Shown: piece by piece, positions 27,273 through 36,402 of the stretch
Layout of the letters: the number at the start of each line of letters is the position of its first letter
Position numbering within the stretch: position 1 is the stretch's first letter
Source: an uncultured Victivallis sp.
Lineage (GTDB): Bacteria; Verrucomicrobiota; Lentisphaeria; Victivallales; Victivallaceae
NCBI GenBank assembly: GCA_944389815.1
Contig: CALXNS010000007.1
Span: forward strand, 1 to 64,000
DNA: 64,000 nt
Direction: 5' to 3'
Position numbers and translations under genes: made by a program
Notes under the pieces: model-generated
Seen by the model: the letters and a program-made list of their open reading frames with translations, nothing else
Told to the model about the DNA's origin: nothing
Databases searched by the model: none

Positions 27273-30236
27273 GTGGTTCTGGCGACGCTGGTTGCGGGCG
27301 CGCTGGAAAATGTCAATTTCATTTCCCGGCCGTTGACGGCAGGGAAGGCGTCCCTGACGGAAAATGGTTTTATTCTTGCTGAAATACTCGGCCGGGCGAA
27401 TTTCTCCCCGGAATTGCGTCTGCCGATTCAGCTGTTGTACAATTCCACCAGCGAAAAAAGCGGGATATTCGGTTTCGGCTGGCGTTCCCCGCAGCTGGAA
27501 AGTTCCGCCTATTATGACAAGGATGGAGTGTTGTGGATGACGCCGTGGGGCGAAGAGATCAAGTTCTTTCCGAAAGACGCGGATCAGCCGGCAAATGCGG
27601 TGAAGATCGAACTGTATGAGGAAGCGCAGAAAGGGCGCGGTTTCTTCGCGCCTTATTCCGAATGGGAGGCCAATACGAGCGCCTCACCGCGCAATGTGGC
27701 CCAGTCCGGCGATTGGATTTTTACTGGAAAGCGCCAGTACCGGGGCTGGAAATTTATCTATCGGGAAGCGAAACTTCGTTCCATTACGGCCCCGTCCGGC
27801 CGATCGCTTTCCTTTGTTTATTCGAATGATCGGCTTGTCCGGATTGAACAGCAGGGTGCGGCGCTGGTCGAACTTTCCTATGACGGGACGCGGGTGGCAT
27901 CGGCGAAGATCAACGGAGTAGTGACTCGTTTCCAATACCGGAACGGAGAAGTGATCATTCTGCCGAAGACGACGGCGGGGGAATTGATCCGGACGGAGCG
28001 TCCGCGGCTCTTCACCATTCAAACCGGCAATCTGAATCCGATTGAATTTGCGTATCAGAATAGTTTTCTGCGTCAGATCCGGCGCGGTGATTTTGTTGAA
28101 AAGTTCAGAGTGGAGACCGAGACGCTGGAGGATCGGCTGGCGAATCTGCGTTCTCTGGATCGCAAGAGCGGTGTGAAACATTCCGGCCGGGTGGCGGGGC
28201 GGCTGCTGGCGGATGCGCAGTTTCAATACAGTTACTCCGGCAGTGAACCGGGGCGGGTGAAACTGACGAATTCATTCAATCAGACCGCGGAATACGATTA
28301 TGCCCGGAACACGGGAATTTTCAAAATTCAGGAATTTTCCGGGAAGAAATACACGATATATTATTTCATGCGTTACGATGTAGCATACCTCGGCAAAGTG
28401 CGCAAGATCGTGGACGGTCGTGGTCGCACCGTCGTCAATTACCGTTATGACAAGCTGACCGGCAATGTAATTCGCGTGCGTGACATGGCGGAGAACGATC
28501 TTGATTTCTCCTATGATGCTTTGGGGAATCTGCAGTTGATTTCCCGTCGTGCCTCGACTCAGGATGCCGCGGAACCGGTGACGGCGTTCCGTTACGATGA
28601 CCGCGGCAACCGCATTGGTGTATCGACGCTGGACGCGGAGGGGAAGGCGGTAGTGACGACGGCGATCCGCTACGATCAGAATCGTCAACCGATTCAGATC
28701 GGGAACGGTCAATTTCAGAAAAACATCGCGTATAACTCCTCAGGTTATCCGATTCGGCTGCGTGATGAGTTCGGCCGGGTACAGGAGTTGCGTTATGATA
28801 AATACAACCGTCTTGAAAGCGTGACGGATCATTTCGGAGTGACGACGCATTACACATACAATTCATCCGGCGCGCTCATCGGGATTGAACGTCACGGAGA
28901 CGGGCAGTTGCTTACGTTGCTTGCCATCAGTTACGATGGGAATGGGCGAGTGGTTGGATACGTCGATCAGGCCGGCCGGTCAAAGAAGCTGGAACGGGAC
29001 GCCTTGGGGCGGGTGGTCAGGGAGTTTTTCCCGGATGAAAGCTGTGTGGAATACGCCTACAATGCGCTCGGTCAGCTTGCTTCGGTGGTCGATCAGAATG
29101 CGAATGAATTGAAGTTCGACTGGAGCCGTTTCGGGTTGGAGTCAAAGACGACCGCGGCGGGTCAGTTGACCGATTACGTTTATGATGAATATGGTCTACT
29201 GAGTCGTGTTGACTCCAGAGAGCAGCAGCAGGTCGATCGTTCGATCGCGTACACCTATGACCAATACGATCGAGTGGAAAAAGTCACCTACGGGAGCGGC
29301 GAGACGGAAAGTTTCCAGTATGACGCGTGGGGTCGTGTGATTTGTGCGACCCGGGGGGAGCGGAAGGCGACGATGCGTTACGATTACTTCGGGCGGCTTG
29401 TGGAAAAGCGCGAAGGCAACCTCATAACCACCTATGCCTACAATCCGTGGGGGCAGCGCATTTCGCGCACCACCGAAGTTGACGGCCTGAAACTGAGCGA
29501 AGAACGAAGCTACGATAAATTCGGCCGTCTGACGGAGATCAAGTCCGGTGAGAAGAGCGTGGTTTACGTTTACAACCGCGTCAACCAGCTGGAACGGCAG
29601 ATCGTGGACAACGTGCCGATCGAGTTCACCTACACGAAATACGGTCAGCTTGAATCGAAGATTCTCGGCGGGAGGAATGCGCTGATCTCGAAATTGGAAT
29701 ACCGTTACGGCAGTGATGGAATGGTTCTCGGGCGGCTCGTAGACGGCAAATATCAGAGCTATCAGTACGATCGGAAGGGTCAGCTGCTCGCCGTTCGGGA
29801 TGAAAAGAATCTTCCGGTGGAGGAGTACATCTATGATCCAGCCGGAAACATCCTCAAAAAGACGGTGGCGGGGAAGACGACCGTTTACACCTACGATGCG
29901 GCGAATCAGTTGAAGACCAGTGAAACCGACGGCGTTATCACGGAATACGCGTATGACGCGGCGGGGCGGCTGGTGAAGGAAGGCGACAAGGTTTACCGTT
30001 ACGGTTATCTGGATAAGGTGCTGAGCATCAATGAGAATGGAGCAGAAACCGGGCGGTTTGATTATTACGTGGACGGTCAGCTTGCTATGGCGATACACGA
30101 CGGAAAAAAGGAAAACTTCGTCTGGGACGGGCTTGCATTGATTAAGCGCGGTGCAAGTACTTATGTCAACGAACCCTGCGTTACCGGGGGCATTACACAA
30201 TATAATACTTCATTAATTGAAATATTTTCCGTTTGA
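27273..30236 (+). CDS. RHS / YD-repeat protein (signal peptide out of frame, C-terminus truncated)
   Basis: A 987-residue frame with many YD repeats (YDxxGR / YxYDxxGN, for example KLTGNVIRVRDM, YDALGNLQLI, YDKFGRLTEI, YDPAGNILKK). It resembles RHS core shells that enclose toxins or act as surface proteins. A good ribosome site (GGAGGAG at 27240-27246) leads to GTG 27253 (MKKFF), but that frame stops early. The repeats continue in another frame from GTG 27273. One extra base in the A5/T6 run at 27256-27267 would give a typical signal peptide, MKKFFCGVVLATLVAGA. The C-terminus ends soon after VNEPCVTGG, without the usual RHS tip domain, so the protein is probably truncated or inactive. Confidence 0.8.
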   Translation: MVLATLVAGALENVNFISRPLTAGKASLTENGFILAEILGRANFSPELRLPIQLLYNSTSEKSGIFGFGWRSPQLESSAYYDKDGVLWMTPWGEEIKFFPKDADQPANAVKIELYEEAQKGRGFFAPYSEWEANTSASPRNVAQSGDWIFTGKRQYRGWKFIYREAKLRSITAPSGRSLSFVYSNDRLVRIEQQGAALVELSYDGTRVASAKINGVVTRFQYRNGEVIILPKTTAGELIRTERPRLFTIQTGNLNPIEFAYQNSFLRQIRRGDFVEKFRVETETLEDRLANLRSLDRKSGVKHSGRVAGRLLADAQFQYSYSGSEPGRVKLTNSFNQTAEYDYARNTGIFKIQEFSGKKYTIYYFMRYDVAYLGKVRKIVDGRGRTVVNYRYDKLTGNVIRVRDMAENDLDFSYDALGNLQLISRRASTQDAAEPVTAFRYDDRGNRIGVSTLDAEGKAVVTTAIRYDQNRQPIQIGNGQFQKNIAYNSSGYPIRLRDEFGRVQELRYDKYNRLESVTDHFGVTTHYTYNSSGALIGIERHGDGQLLTLLAISYDGNGRVVGYVDQAGRSKKLERDALGRVVREFFPDESCVEYAYNALGQLASVVDQNANELKFDWSRFGLESKTTAAGQLTDYVYDEYGLLSRVDSREQQQVDRSIAYTYDQYDRVEKVTYGSGETESFQYDAWGRVICATRGERKATMRYDYFGRLVEKREGNLITTYAYNPWGQRISRTTEVDGLKLSEERSYDKFGRLTEIKSGEKSVVYVYNRVNQLERQIVDNVPIEFTYTKYGQLESKILGGRNALISKLEYRYGSDGMVLGRLVDGKYQSYQYDRKGQLLAVRDEKNLPVEEYIYDPAGNILKKTVAGKTTVYTYDAANQLKTSETDGVITEYAYDAAGRLVKEGDKVYRYGYLDKVLSINENGAETGRFDYYVDGQLAMAIHDGKKENFVWDGLALIKRGASTYVNEPCVTGGITQYNTSLIEIFSV

Positions 30237-30343
30237 ATAATTTGCAATTTTTTTTATTGAAAAGCTTGATTTTATAAAAAAATACCATATTCTATAATTA
30301 ATAGATAAATTATAAATAATAATATTTAATTTAGAATTTAAGT

Positions 30344-30635
30344 ATGAAAAAGGCTGACGGCTGTCTGATGATTCCCCCCGGAATACATCGACGGTTATAA
30401 AGATGGCGAGGTCAAGAATGTACATATTTTCAACTGCAGCCATGCGGATGATCGATGGCATGTCACCGAAACGGCCCGCTGTCGCGGTGTTCAGCGCAGG
30501 CGCTGGAAAGAATTTGAAAAGTACATAAAAACAAGTGCGGAGGAGATGCGCCGGCAGGCAGTTGATATTGAAAATAAGGACCGGGAAACTGTGTGCGGGC
30601 AATGTGTCGTCACGCTGTATTCTGACGGAGAATAA
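30344..30635 (+). pseudogene. Frame-broken small gene of unknown function
   Basis: ATG 30344 starts MKKADGCLMIPP, then the frame must shift by one base inside a run of six C (30374-30379). From there about 85 codons stay open to TAA 30633: a hydrophilic sequence with several histidines and cysteines (NVHIFNCSHADDRW, CGQCVV). Without the shift the first frame ends at once, and the second frame has no start. It is probably a recently broken gene or carries a sequencing error. It lies between the RHS protein and the next small gene. No family was recognised. Confidence 0.5.
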
Positions 30636-30725
30636 TGTTCCGCCTCTGGAACGTTGACAGAAACCCGTGGTGATTTTTTAAGAGGAAATTAAATTATAAA
30701 TAATTAATATTAAGGATGTTATATT

Positions 30726-31160
30726 ATGGTCGATCTGGGATTTTCAAGGTTCCTTGAGTCAGAAATGTCACAGGAGCGTTTAGAGGAGTCACTGTTGGAA
30801 CTTCTCGAGGAGTATCATTTGACGGAGCGTGATGAGATTCAGCAAGCATTGGTCGATATTTTGAAGCAATGGAACTCAAGCAGTCTCTTCCTGATCTCTT
30901 ATGATTTGGAAAACAATGATCCCAGCATAAAAGAAAAATTACTTGAGCGCGATGGGTTCATTGATTCTTGCCAGAGTAATGATTTACCGGAATCGACACT
31001 GCTCTGGAAAGGAAAAAATACAGACACGGCCGGGGACGCGCTTAAAAATTTTCAAGAAAAAGTGAAAGAAATCATAGATCACGAAAGACTTGATACAAAA
31101 CTTTCCCGTGTTGCGGTAATTGAGTATTTTAAGCATTGCGGAAAAATTGCGAATAATTAA
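30726..31160 (+). CDS. Hypothetical acidic protein, possible RHS-associated immunity protein
   Basis: A 144-residue, acidic, helix-rich cytoplasmic-type protein (MVDLGFSRFLESEMSQERL). AAGGA lies 10 bases upstream of ATG 30726. No family was recognised. Its size, acidity and position two genes after an RHS-repeat protein resemble immunity proteins that accompany RHS toxins, but the RHS protein here seems truncated and no toxin tip was found, so this is a weak inference. The flanking sequence is AT-rich, suggesting acquired DNA. Confidence 0.55.
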   Translation: MVDLGFSRFLESEMSQERLEESLLELLEEYHLTERDEIQQALVDILKQWNSSSLFLISYDLENNDPSIKEKLLERDGFIDSCQSNDLPESTLLWKGKNTDTAGDALKNFQEKVKEIIDHERLDTKLSRVAVIEYFKHCGKIANN

Positions 31161-31199
31161 GCACGGCAGATATAGATTGATAACGTTAGATCATAAAAT

Positions 31200-32096
31200 A
31201 TGTGGACAAAACTTTGGATACTGGTGACGACGTTATCCATCTGGATCGGTGTTGTCCCGACGGCGGCAGCCGAGGTGAGGAGTGTGACGGTCAAAACCAG
31301 GGCGGAAAATAATCGCGTTGTTTCCGTCTGGTTCCGCGTTCCGGAAAATTATGACGCACGCTCCGCATGCCGTGTCCTCGTGATCTTCGGCGGACGCAAT
31401 GCCGAGGGTAAAGGCGAGGCATCCGGCGCCCTCGGCTGGGGCGAATGGGCCGATAGACTGAATATTTTCCTGGTTTCTCCCGGATTCAAGGACGATGACT
31501 ATTGGGAGCCTCAGGAATGGTCCGGCAAGGCGTTGCAGCAGGCGTTGCGCCAAATCAAACGTGATTATAATATCTGTATCGATAAGCTCATGTTTTACGG
31601 TTATTCCGCCGGCAGCCAGGCCAGCAACCTTTTTGCCGCATGGAATCCCAATAACTGTCGGGCCTGGGTCTCACATGCCTGCGGCGTCTTTCATGAACCC
31701 TCCACCCGTATGCGCAATGTTCCCGGCCTGGTCACATGCGGCGATGCCGATCAGGCCCGTTATATCATCAGCCGGAATTTCGTCGAAAACTGCCGGGCCA
31801 GAGGAATTAACATCATCTGGAAATCATTTCCGAATCATCCCCATGATGTGCCTCCCGATTCACTCGCACTCGCCCGCGCTTTTCTCGAATATTATCACAA
31901 ATATTACTCTTATGATTTGACCGGTCGTCCTCCTGCCGCACGCCAGTCACTCGCCAACGTCGCCTTCGTCGGCGACGATCAGGAACATGAATTCTATCCG
32001 GCAGATTCGGCGAAAGCGAAAAATGTTCTTCCGGAGGATCGCGTCAATCTGCCCGATCGCCGCATCGCCGAGGCGTGGGGAAGGGCCGCGCAATGA
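31200..32096 (+). CDS. Secreted alpha/beta-hydrolase, esterase-like (copy 1)
   Basis: A 298-residue protein with a signal peptide (WILVTTLSIWIGVVPTAAA). It is an alpha/beta-hydrolase with the nucleophile elbow GYSAG (Ser) in LMFYGYSAGSQASN, a possible oxyanion-region VIFGGRN, and late His candidates in SFPNHPHDV. It resembles feruloyl-esterase/PHB-depolymerase-like carboxylesterases. The next gene encodes a clear paralogue that overlaps its stop codon by four bases, so they are translated together. Exported esterases of this type often remove acyl groups from polysaccharides; the substrate here is unknown. Confidence 0.78.
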   Translation: MWTKLWILVTTLSIWIGVVPTAAAEVRSVTVKTRAENNRVVSVWFRVPENYDARSACRVLVIFGGRNAEGKGEASGALGWGEWADRLNIFLVSPGFKDDDYWEPQEWSGKALQQALRQIKRDYNICIDKLMFYGYSAGSQASNLFAAWNPNNCRAWVSHACGVFHEPSTRMRNVPGLVTCGDADQARYIISRNFVENCRARGINIIWKSFPNHPHDVPPDSLALARAFLEYYHKYYSYDLTGRPPAARQSLANVAFVGDDQEHEFYPADSAKAKNVLPEDRVNLPDRRIAEAWGRAAQ

Positions 32097-32872
32097 TACG
32101 AACTTCACGGTGGGCACTCTTTATTCTGCTGTCGCTCTGCCTTTTTGTGCCTCTGGGGAACCGCGCCCGGGAATTGACCATCAACAATATTTCATTTGCC
32201 TGCCGCGTTCCGAAAAAATATGATGAGAATTCCCGGATCATGGTTCTTTTCGGCGGACGCAACTGGCCCGGGGAAAAGACGCTTGCGACGTTCGATTTCA
32301 ATCAGCTTGCCGACGATCATTCTCTTTTTCTGATTTCCCCCTCCTTCCAAGATCGGGAATACTGGGAACCGGCCCTCTGGTCGGGACGTACTCTTCTTGC
32401 CGCCGTCGCCCGTCTGGAAAAAAACTATCGTCTGAAACCGGGAAAACTTTATCTTTACGGATATTCCGCCGGCGGTCAGTGCGCCGCGCTCTTTTATGAC
32501 TGGATGCCGCAGCGGGTCGCCGCCTGGGGAGCGCATGGCTGCGGCGTTTATCCGGAATCGGTGCGGCATGTCTCCACTCCGGCGCTCATCAGTTGCGGCA
32601 TTCAGGACGCCGAACGTTTTCAGATCAGCCGTCATTTTCTCTATCGCTATCGCGAAAACGGCGGTCTCCTGCTCTGGAAACCTTTTCCCGGCGGACATGA
32701 ACTCAATCCGGAAGCTCTTGAACTCGCCCGTGCCTGGTTCGACGCCTTGCTTTCCGGTGCCGAGCCGGAGGAGTTCGGTGAAGATGACACCATGCAGATC
32801 GACCGGAATATCGACGTGGAGTTCCGCAATCCGCTTTACAACCGGACTCTTCGGGAGCTGTGGCGGAAATGA
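32093..32872 (+). CDS. Secreted alpha/beta-hydrolase, esterase-like (copy 2)
   Basis: A 259-residue paralogue of the preceding gene: signal peptide (WALFILLSLCLFVPLG), MVLFGGRNW, nucleophile elbow GYSAGG, and a histidine in FPGGHELNP. The ATG at 32093 overlaps the upstream TGA, and its own stop overlaps the ATG of the next gene (32869), giving a three-gene translationally coupled string. Pairwise similarity includes the YWEP segment and the C-terminal ELARAWF stretch. The tandem copies suggest duplication with divergence toward related substrates. Confidence 0.78.
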   Translation: MIRTSRWALFILLSLCLFVPLGNRARELTINNISFACRVPKKYDENSRIMVLFGGRNWPGEKTLATFDFNQLADDHSLFLISPSFQDREYWEPALWSGRTLLAAVARLEKNYRLKPGKLYLYGYSAGGQCAALFYDWMPQRVAAWGAHGCGVYPESVRHVSTPALISCGIQDAERFQISRHFLYRYRENGGLLLWKPFPGGHELNPEALELARAWFDALLSGAEPEEFGEDDTMQIDRNIDVEFRNPLYNRTLRELWRK

Positions 32873-34052
32873 TGGAGTTCACCTGCGATGGAATGGTTCG
32901 ATACGGTTTCGGCTTCTACAATCCGAACCACGCAGCGGCATTGATTTGTGCGCTCATGCCGTTCCTGTGGGGATGGAAACGTCTTCCGCAGCTGGGATGG
33001 GCACTTTTTCTGCTCCTTGCCATTGCGCTGGCTTTCACTTATTCGCGAACCGGAATCATTGTTGTTTTCTTTGAACTGGCGGCCTGGTTTCTGCTGTCGG
33101 AAAGATGGAACTGGAATTGGCGGCGGAATTGGAAATGGATCGTTTTAATGGCTGCTGGTGTGACCGTCATTGCGGCATCTGTCGGGGTTCTCGCACGTTT
33201 CACCCTGGATCGTTCGCTCCTGAATCGGCCGGAAATCTGGCTGGCCGGCGGAAAACTTTATGCCGCCAATCCGATGGGCGTGGGATCTGGATATTCCGGG
33301 ATTCTTGTCTCTACATTTCTGCTCGATGACATCGAATGTCGTACGCTGGTGAATTCGCATCTGACGTTGCTGGTGGAAAGGGGCGTAATTGCGGGATTTC
33401 TGTGGGGATGCGGCATCATTTATGCGTTAATCCGGGGATCGGCAAAGTTCGAAGCTGGTGCGCGTTTGCCGGGATGGTGATTTCAGCTTCTGCGGCAAGT
33501 GTTTTCGACTGGGGGATTCTATTGGATTTTCATGAATATGGCGAACTGCCGTTTTCCAATTTCCTCTTATCGTGGTTGACGCTGCTGCTGTTCATCGGCT
33601 TGGGGGGATATCTTGCCTGGGGGAAGATCAGAAGGCGTGAACTCGTTGCGGCGGCAGGAAGCTGTATGGTTATTTTGCTGCTTCCGCTCATGTTATATTC
33701 CGACACTCTGCCGAAAGTGCGCAATGGAATGGTCGTGAAGGAGGGGAGGGCGGAACCTCTGGTGCTCTACTCCGCGCCCTGGACGCTGCGGAGTGTTTTG
33801 TCTTTCATGAAAGACGGTTATCGGGTTCCGTTGCAGGCGGGACGGTTGCCGGAGCTGCGAGAGTTCGACGTAGGGGATGGCATCTGGTTTTTCGGAAATG
33901 CGGCGGAATATGCGAAAGAATATCCGGGTGCGGGTTGTATTTTTGTTTCACCGCCGGAATTTTTTCGATGTCCGGAAGGTACGGAGAAAATCTACTTGAA
34001 ATATTTCGCAGAAAGCTGTGAGTTTGAAAATTGCGATGTGGAATATTACTGA
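32869..34052 (+). pseudogene. O-antigen-ligase-like membrane protein, frameshifted
   Basis: The first part (32869-33480) has GFYNPNHAAALICALMPF, typical of Wzy/WaaL-type O-antigen ligases, plus several membrane segments and stops after RLPGW. The second part (in frame from about 33454 to 34052) has further membrane segments (LLSWLTLLLFIGLGGYLAW) and a soluble C-terminal domain. A one-base change near GAAGCTGG (33451-33458) would join them into one protein of about 395 residues. The family's usual N-terminal membrane segments before the NPN motif are missing. The start overlaps the esterase stop by four bases. It is either a broken gene or a sequencing error. Confidence 0.65.
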
Positions 34053-34092
34053 AATCTGCAGCAATATCTGTAATTGCAGCTCGTCATATTTT

Positions 34093-34240
34093 TTACCATT
34101 GATAGGGAATAACAATTCTGTTTTTTAATTCTATGGGCAACTTGATGATCGCTTCTTTGAGCATCCGGTTCTCTCGCTTCAAGCGTTTCCCGGCATGATA
34201 TCCACTTCGCCCCGCTCAAATTGTTTTGCTCCATCCGCAG
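34093..34240 (-). pseudogene. Decayed IS3-type transposase fragment (orfA-like)
   Basis: On the minus strand one frame reads GKRLKRENRMLKEAIIKLP, the leucine-zipper-like helix typical of IS3-family OrfA C-termini, with upstream similarity (ERGEVDI) split into another frame. No full transposase or clear ends remain. The identification is tentative. Confidence 0.35.
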
Positions 34241-34385
34241 GCAGTTGGTTTCGTCATTTGCAGTGTATCATCTTCTGCGAGAGTTCATGTTCATTGCACA
34301 ATGGTTTTCGTACTCATGCTCTTTTTTGATGACTCTCTTAATTTAACACATCTCGCAATGGGGTCGAACTAATTTATACACAAGA

Positions 34386-34871
34386 TTACTCGCCCTGGCT
34401 GTCTGCCTTTTCTGAGCCTTCGCAATCGGCCTGCGCCTGTCCGCGTGAGAGTAAAATTTTGAATAGAAAAAAAGAACAACTTCCCCATAAAAGAGTTACG
34501 AATATTGAAATGAACAAGTTGAAAAGATAGGCAAGACATTCCAATGTAGCCAGAAATTTTCCCTGCGTCTCAAAAGGCGATGAATCCATATAGAACAGCA
34601 GAGGGAGCAGAGCCGCAATGAAAAGGCCGGCGGCAAGTCCGCTTGCAAGCAGCTTTTTGTCACGATTCCAATGACGGGTGATCCAGTTGAAGACGCCCCA
34701 TGTTCCCAGATAAAATACGAAACTCGCAAGCGTCATGTCGGAATCGATGAAGAAAAATATGGCAATAACAAAAAATACGAATTGAATCAACAACTCTCCA
34801 TGTTGAATTTCTCCCTGTAGAAATGCTTTGTTCAGGTTGAAGGCCATCGTAATTCCAATTTTATCTTCCAT
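34386..34871 (-). CDS. Hypothetical inner-membrane protein
   Basis: A protein of about 161 residues with roughly four hydrophobic segments (LLIQFVFFVIAIFFFI, LASFVFYLGTWGVF, LLASGLAAGLFIAALLPLLF, LFNLFISIFVTLLWGSCSFFLF) and a charged C-terminal tail. The start is uncertain: ATG 34871 was chosen; a TTG at 34919 would add 16 residues. No family recognised. It is the only leftward gene in this accessory stretch. Confidence 0.55.
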   Translation of the reverse strand: MEDKIGITMAFNLNKAFLQGEIQHGELLIQFVFFVIAIFFFIDSDMTLASFVFYLGTWGVFNWITRHWNRDKKLLASGLAAGLFIAALLPLLFYMDSSPFETQGKFLATLECLAYLFNLFISIFVTLLWGSCSFFLFKILLSRGQAQADCEGSEKADSQGE

Positions 34872-35563
34872 GAACAATCGCCCGGATGCCTCCCGCCGGA
34901 ATTGTTTTTTCAGAAGCAACTCTCAGAAGAGGTTCTGCCGATAAAAGTAAAATAGCATGATAAATTTCGATTGCAAATCGTCGTTCTTGTTCCGTTGCGG
35001 AGCGACCGCGTTTTTTCTTTTGGGACGAAACGAGTTATCATGTCATCTCGAGTATGGCCGGAGTCAGTTGTGATCCATTCAGCGCATGATAATGTCGATT
35101 CCGGTTGTTTTGCTGTCATGTTGTGGGGGATTGGGAATGTGGAACAGGAAAAAAGCATTATTTCTCACTAATGCAGCAAGAACGCCGGGCACTTCCGTGT
35201 ATCACATGGTAAAAGATTTTATTTCAGCCTTCGTCAGCGTTGATCCGGCAGGGCGTCATGAAAAAAAGAGAGCGTTGAGATCAGTTTTTATTTGCATTTG
35301 GCAAGTATCTGAAGTAAATTAGGTTTAAACCTGATTGAAGGAGGATCGTGAGCCTGAAGTAAATAAATCGTAATTTTTACAACTGAAAATCGACGTCCTC
35401 GCCAGAACTACCACTTCTACATGACGTCAACAGAAAAACGCACGATTGGTGTGTCCATATTTGGCACATCTTGACTGGTGTTTTTCTGTACGCTGTGGTA
35501 GGCGTTGGCGAGGGCACTTTTCGAGGTGTGCTTTTTTTATGTTCAACCTAAAGGAGTAGGAAA
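34872..35563. other. Intergenic region, no gene supported
   Basis: About 690 bases upstream of the zinc-ribbon/TM2 gene cluster. Open frames on both strands lack ribosome sites and protein-like composition. A ribosome site AAAGGAG precedes the TM2 gene at its right end. No clear promoter pair was identified. Confidence 0.45.
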
Positions 35564-35995
35564 ATGTCTTTTCAGTTCCAATGTCCGCATTGCAATGCCC
35601 AGCTTGAAGCCGAAGAAGATTGGATCGGTTCAGAAACCACATGCCCAAATTGCAGTCAGACGATTACCATCCGGCGACAGGACAGGAATGAAACAACTCC
35701 GCCCCAATACACTCCGCCTCCAGCTGCAGTCCACACGGCAACCTCATCTGCCGCAACTTCCGCCGTGCCGAACGACACACCTCTAAAATCACGGAAGGTT
35801 TATCTGTTACTTGGAATACTGCTGGGCTGTGTTGGAGCCCACGATTTCTACGCCGGCTATACTACCAAGGGTGTTGGCAAACTGGCCATCTCTTTATGTA
35901 CGTGTTGCATGCTGTCTTTGATTTCTTCCATCTGGGCGATCATCGATGTGTGCACCATCACCGAGGATGCGGAAGGACGTCCTTTTGTGGATTGA
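35564..35995 (+). CDS. Zinc-ribbon / TM2-domain membrane protein
   Basis: A 143-residue protein with an N-terminal zinc ribbon (Cys7-x2-Cys10 and Cys27-x2-Cys30), a proline/threonine-rich linker (about 40-75) and a C-terminal TM2 domain. The latter comprises KVYLLLGILLGCVGAHDFYAGY, a short turn, then GVGKLAISLCTCCMLSLISSIWAIIDV. TM2 proteins are small membrane proteins of unclear role. The zinc ribbon has the same spacing as one in the gene at 37797. ATG 35564 is preceded by AAAGGAG. The next gene starts 2 bases after its stop. Confidence 0.85.
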   Translation: MSFQFQCPHCNAQLEAEEDWIGSETTCPNCSQTITIRRQDRNETTPPQYTPPPAAVHTATSSAATSAVPNDTPLKSRKVYLLLGILLGCVGAHDFYAGYTTKGVGKLAISLCTCCMLSLISSIWAIIDVCTITEDAEGRPFVD

Positions 35996-35996
35996 A

Positions 35997-36371
35997 ATGT
36001 CGCGGTTCAGAATAATTGCAATTGTCGCAGCAATTTTGATCGGCTGCGGCATGCTGTACGTCCTTTATTTCAATAATCCGGAAACGGCAGTGTGGTATCC
36101 GTCGTGTATATTTCATAAATATACCGGGCTCCATTGCGCCGGCTGCGGGAATACCCGTGCGGCTTATTATCTGCTCCATGGCAATATCAGGAAAAGTTTG
36201 GCTTGTAATATAATGCTGATACCATACATGCTTTTATTTCTCTGTATTATTTTCAAGCCGAAATGGTTGGATAATTCTATTTCAGTCTGGGCAATTCCCG
36301 GTGTTATTGTTGCGTTTACAGTACTTCGAAATGTGCCGTGGACGCCGTTTCCCCTGTTGGCGCCTCATTAA
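35997..36371 (+). CDS. DUF2752 membrane protein
   Basis: A 124-residue protein with the DUF2752 signature: a C-x-x-x-x-x-TGL-x-C-x-GCG-x-TRA stretch (CIFHKYTGLHCAGCGNTRA), between an N-terminal membrane segment and two further hydrophobic segments. ATG 35997 was chosen because it lies 2 bases after the previous stop and starts directly before the first hydrophobic segment. The function of the family is unknown; its cysteines may bind metal or haem-like cofactors, but this is speculative. Confidence 0.82.
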   Translation: MSRFRIIAIVAAILIGCGMLYVLYFNNPETAVWYPSCIFHKYTGLHCAGCGNTRAAYYLLHGNIRKSLACNIMLIPYMLLFLCIIFKPKWLDNSISVWAIPGVIVAFTVLRNVPWTPFPLLAPH

Positions 36372-36402
36372 TACAAGTTAACTTAAATTCAGGAGGATAG
36401 GT

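Noticed and set aside
30213-30602. Minus-strand open frame of 129 aa across the broken small gene
   Set aside because: Mirror of the coding frame on the plus strand; hydrophobic AT-rich composition and no ribosome site.
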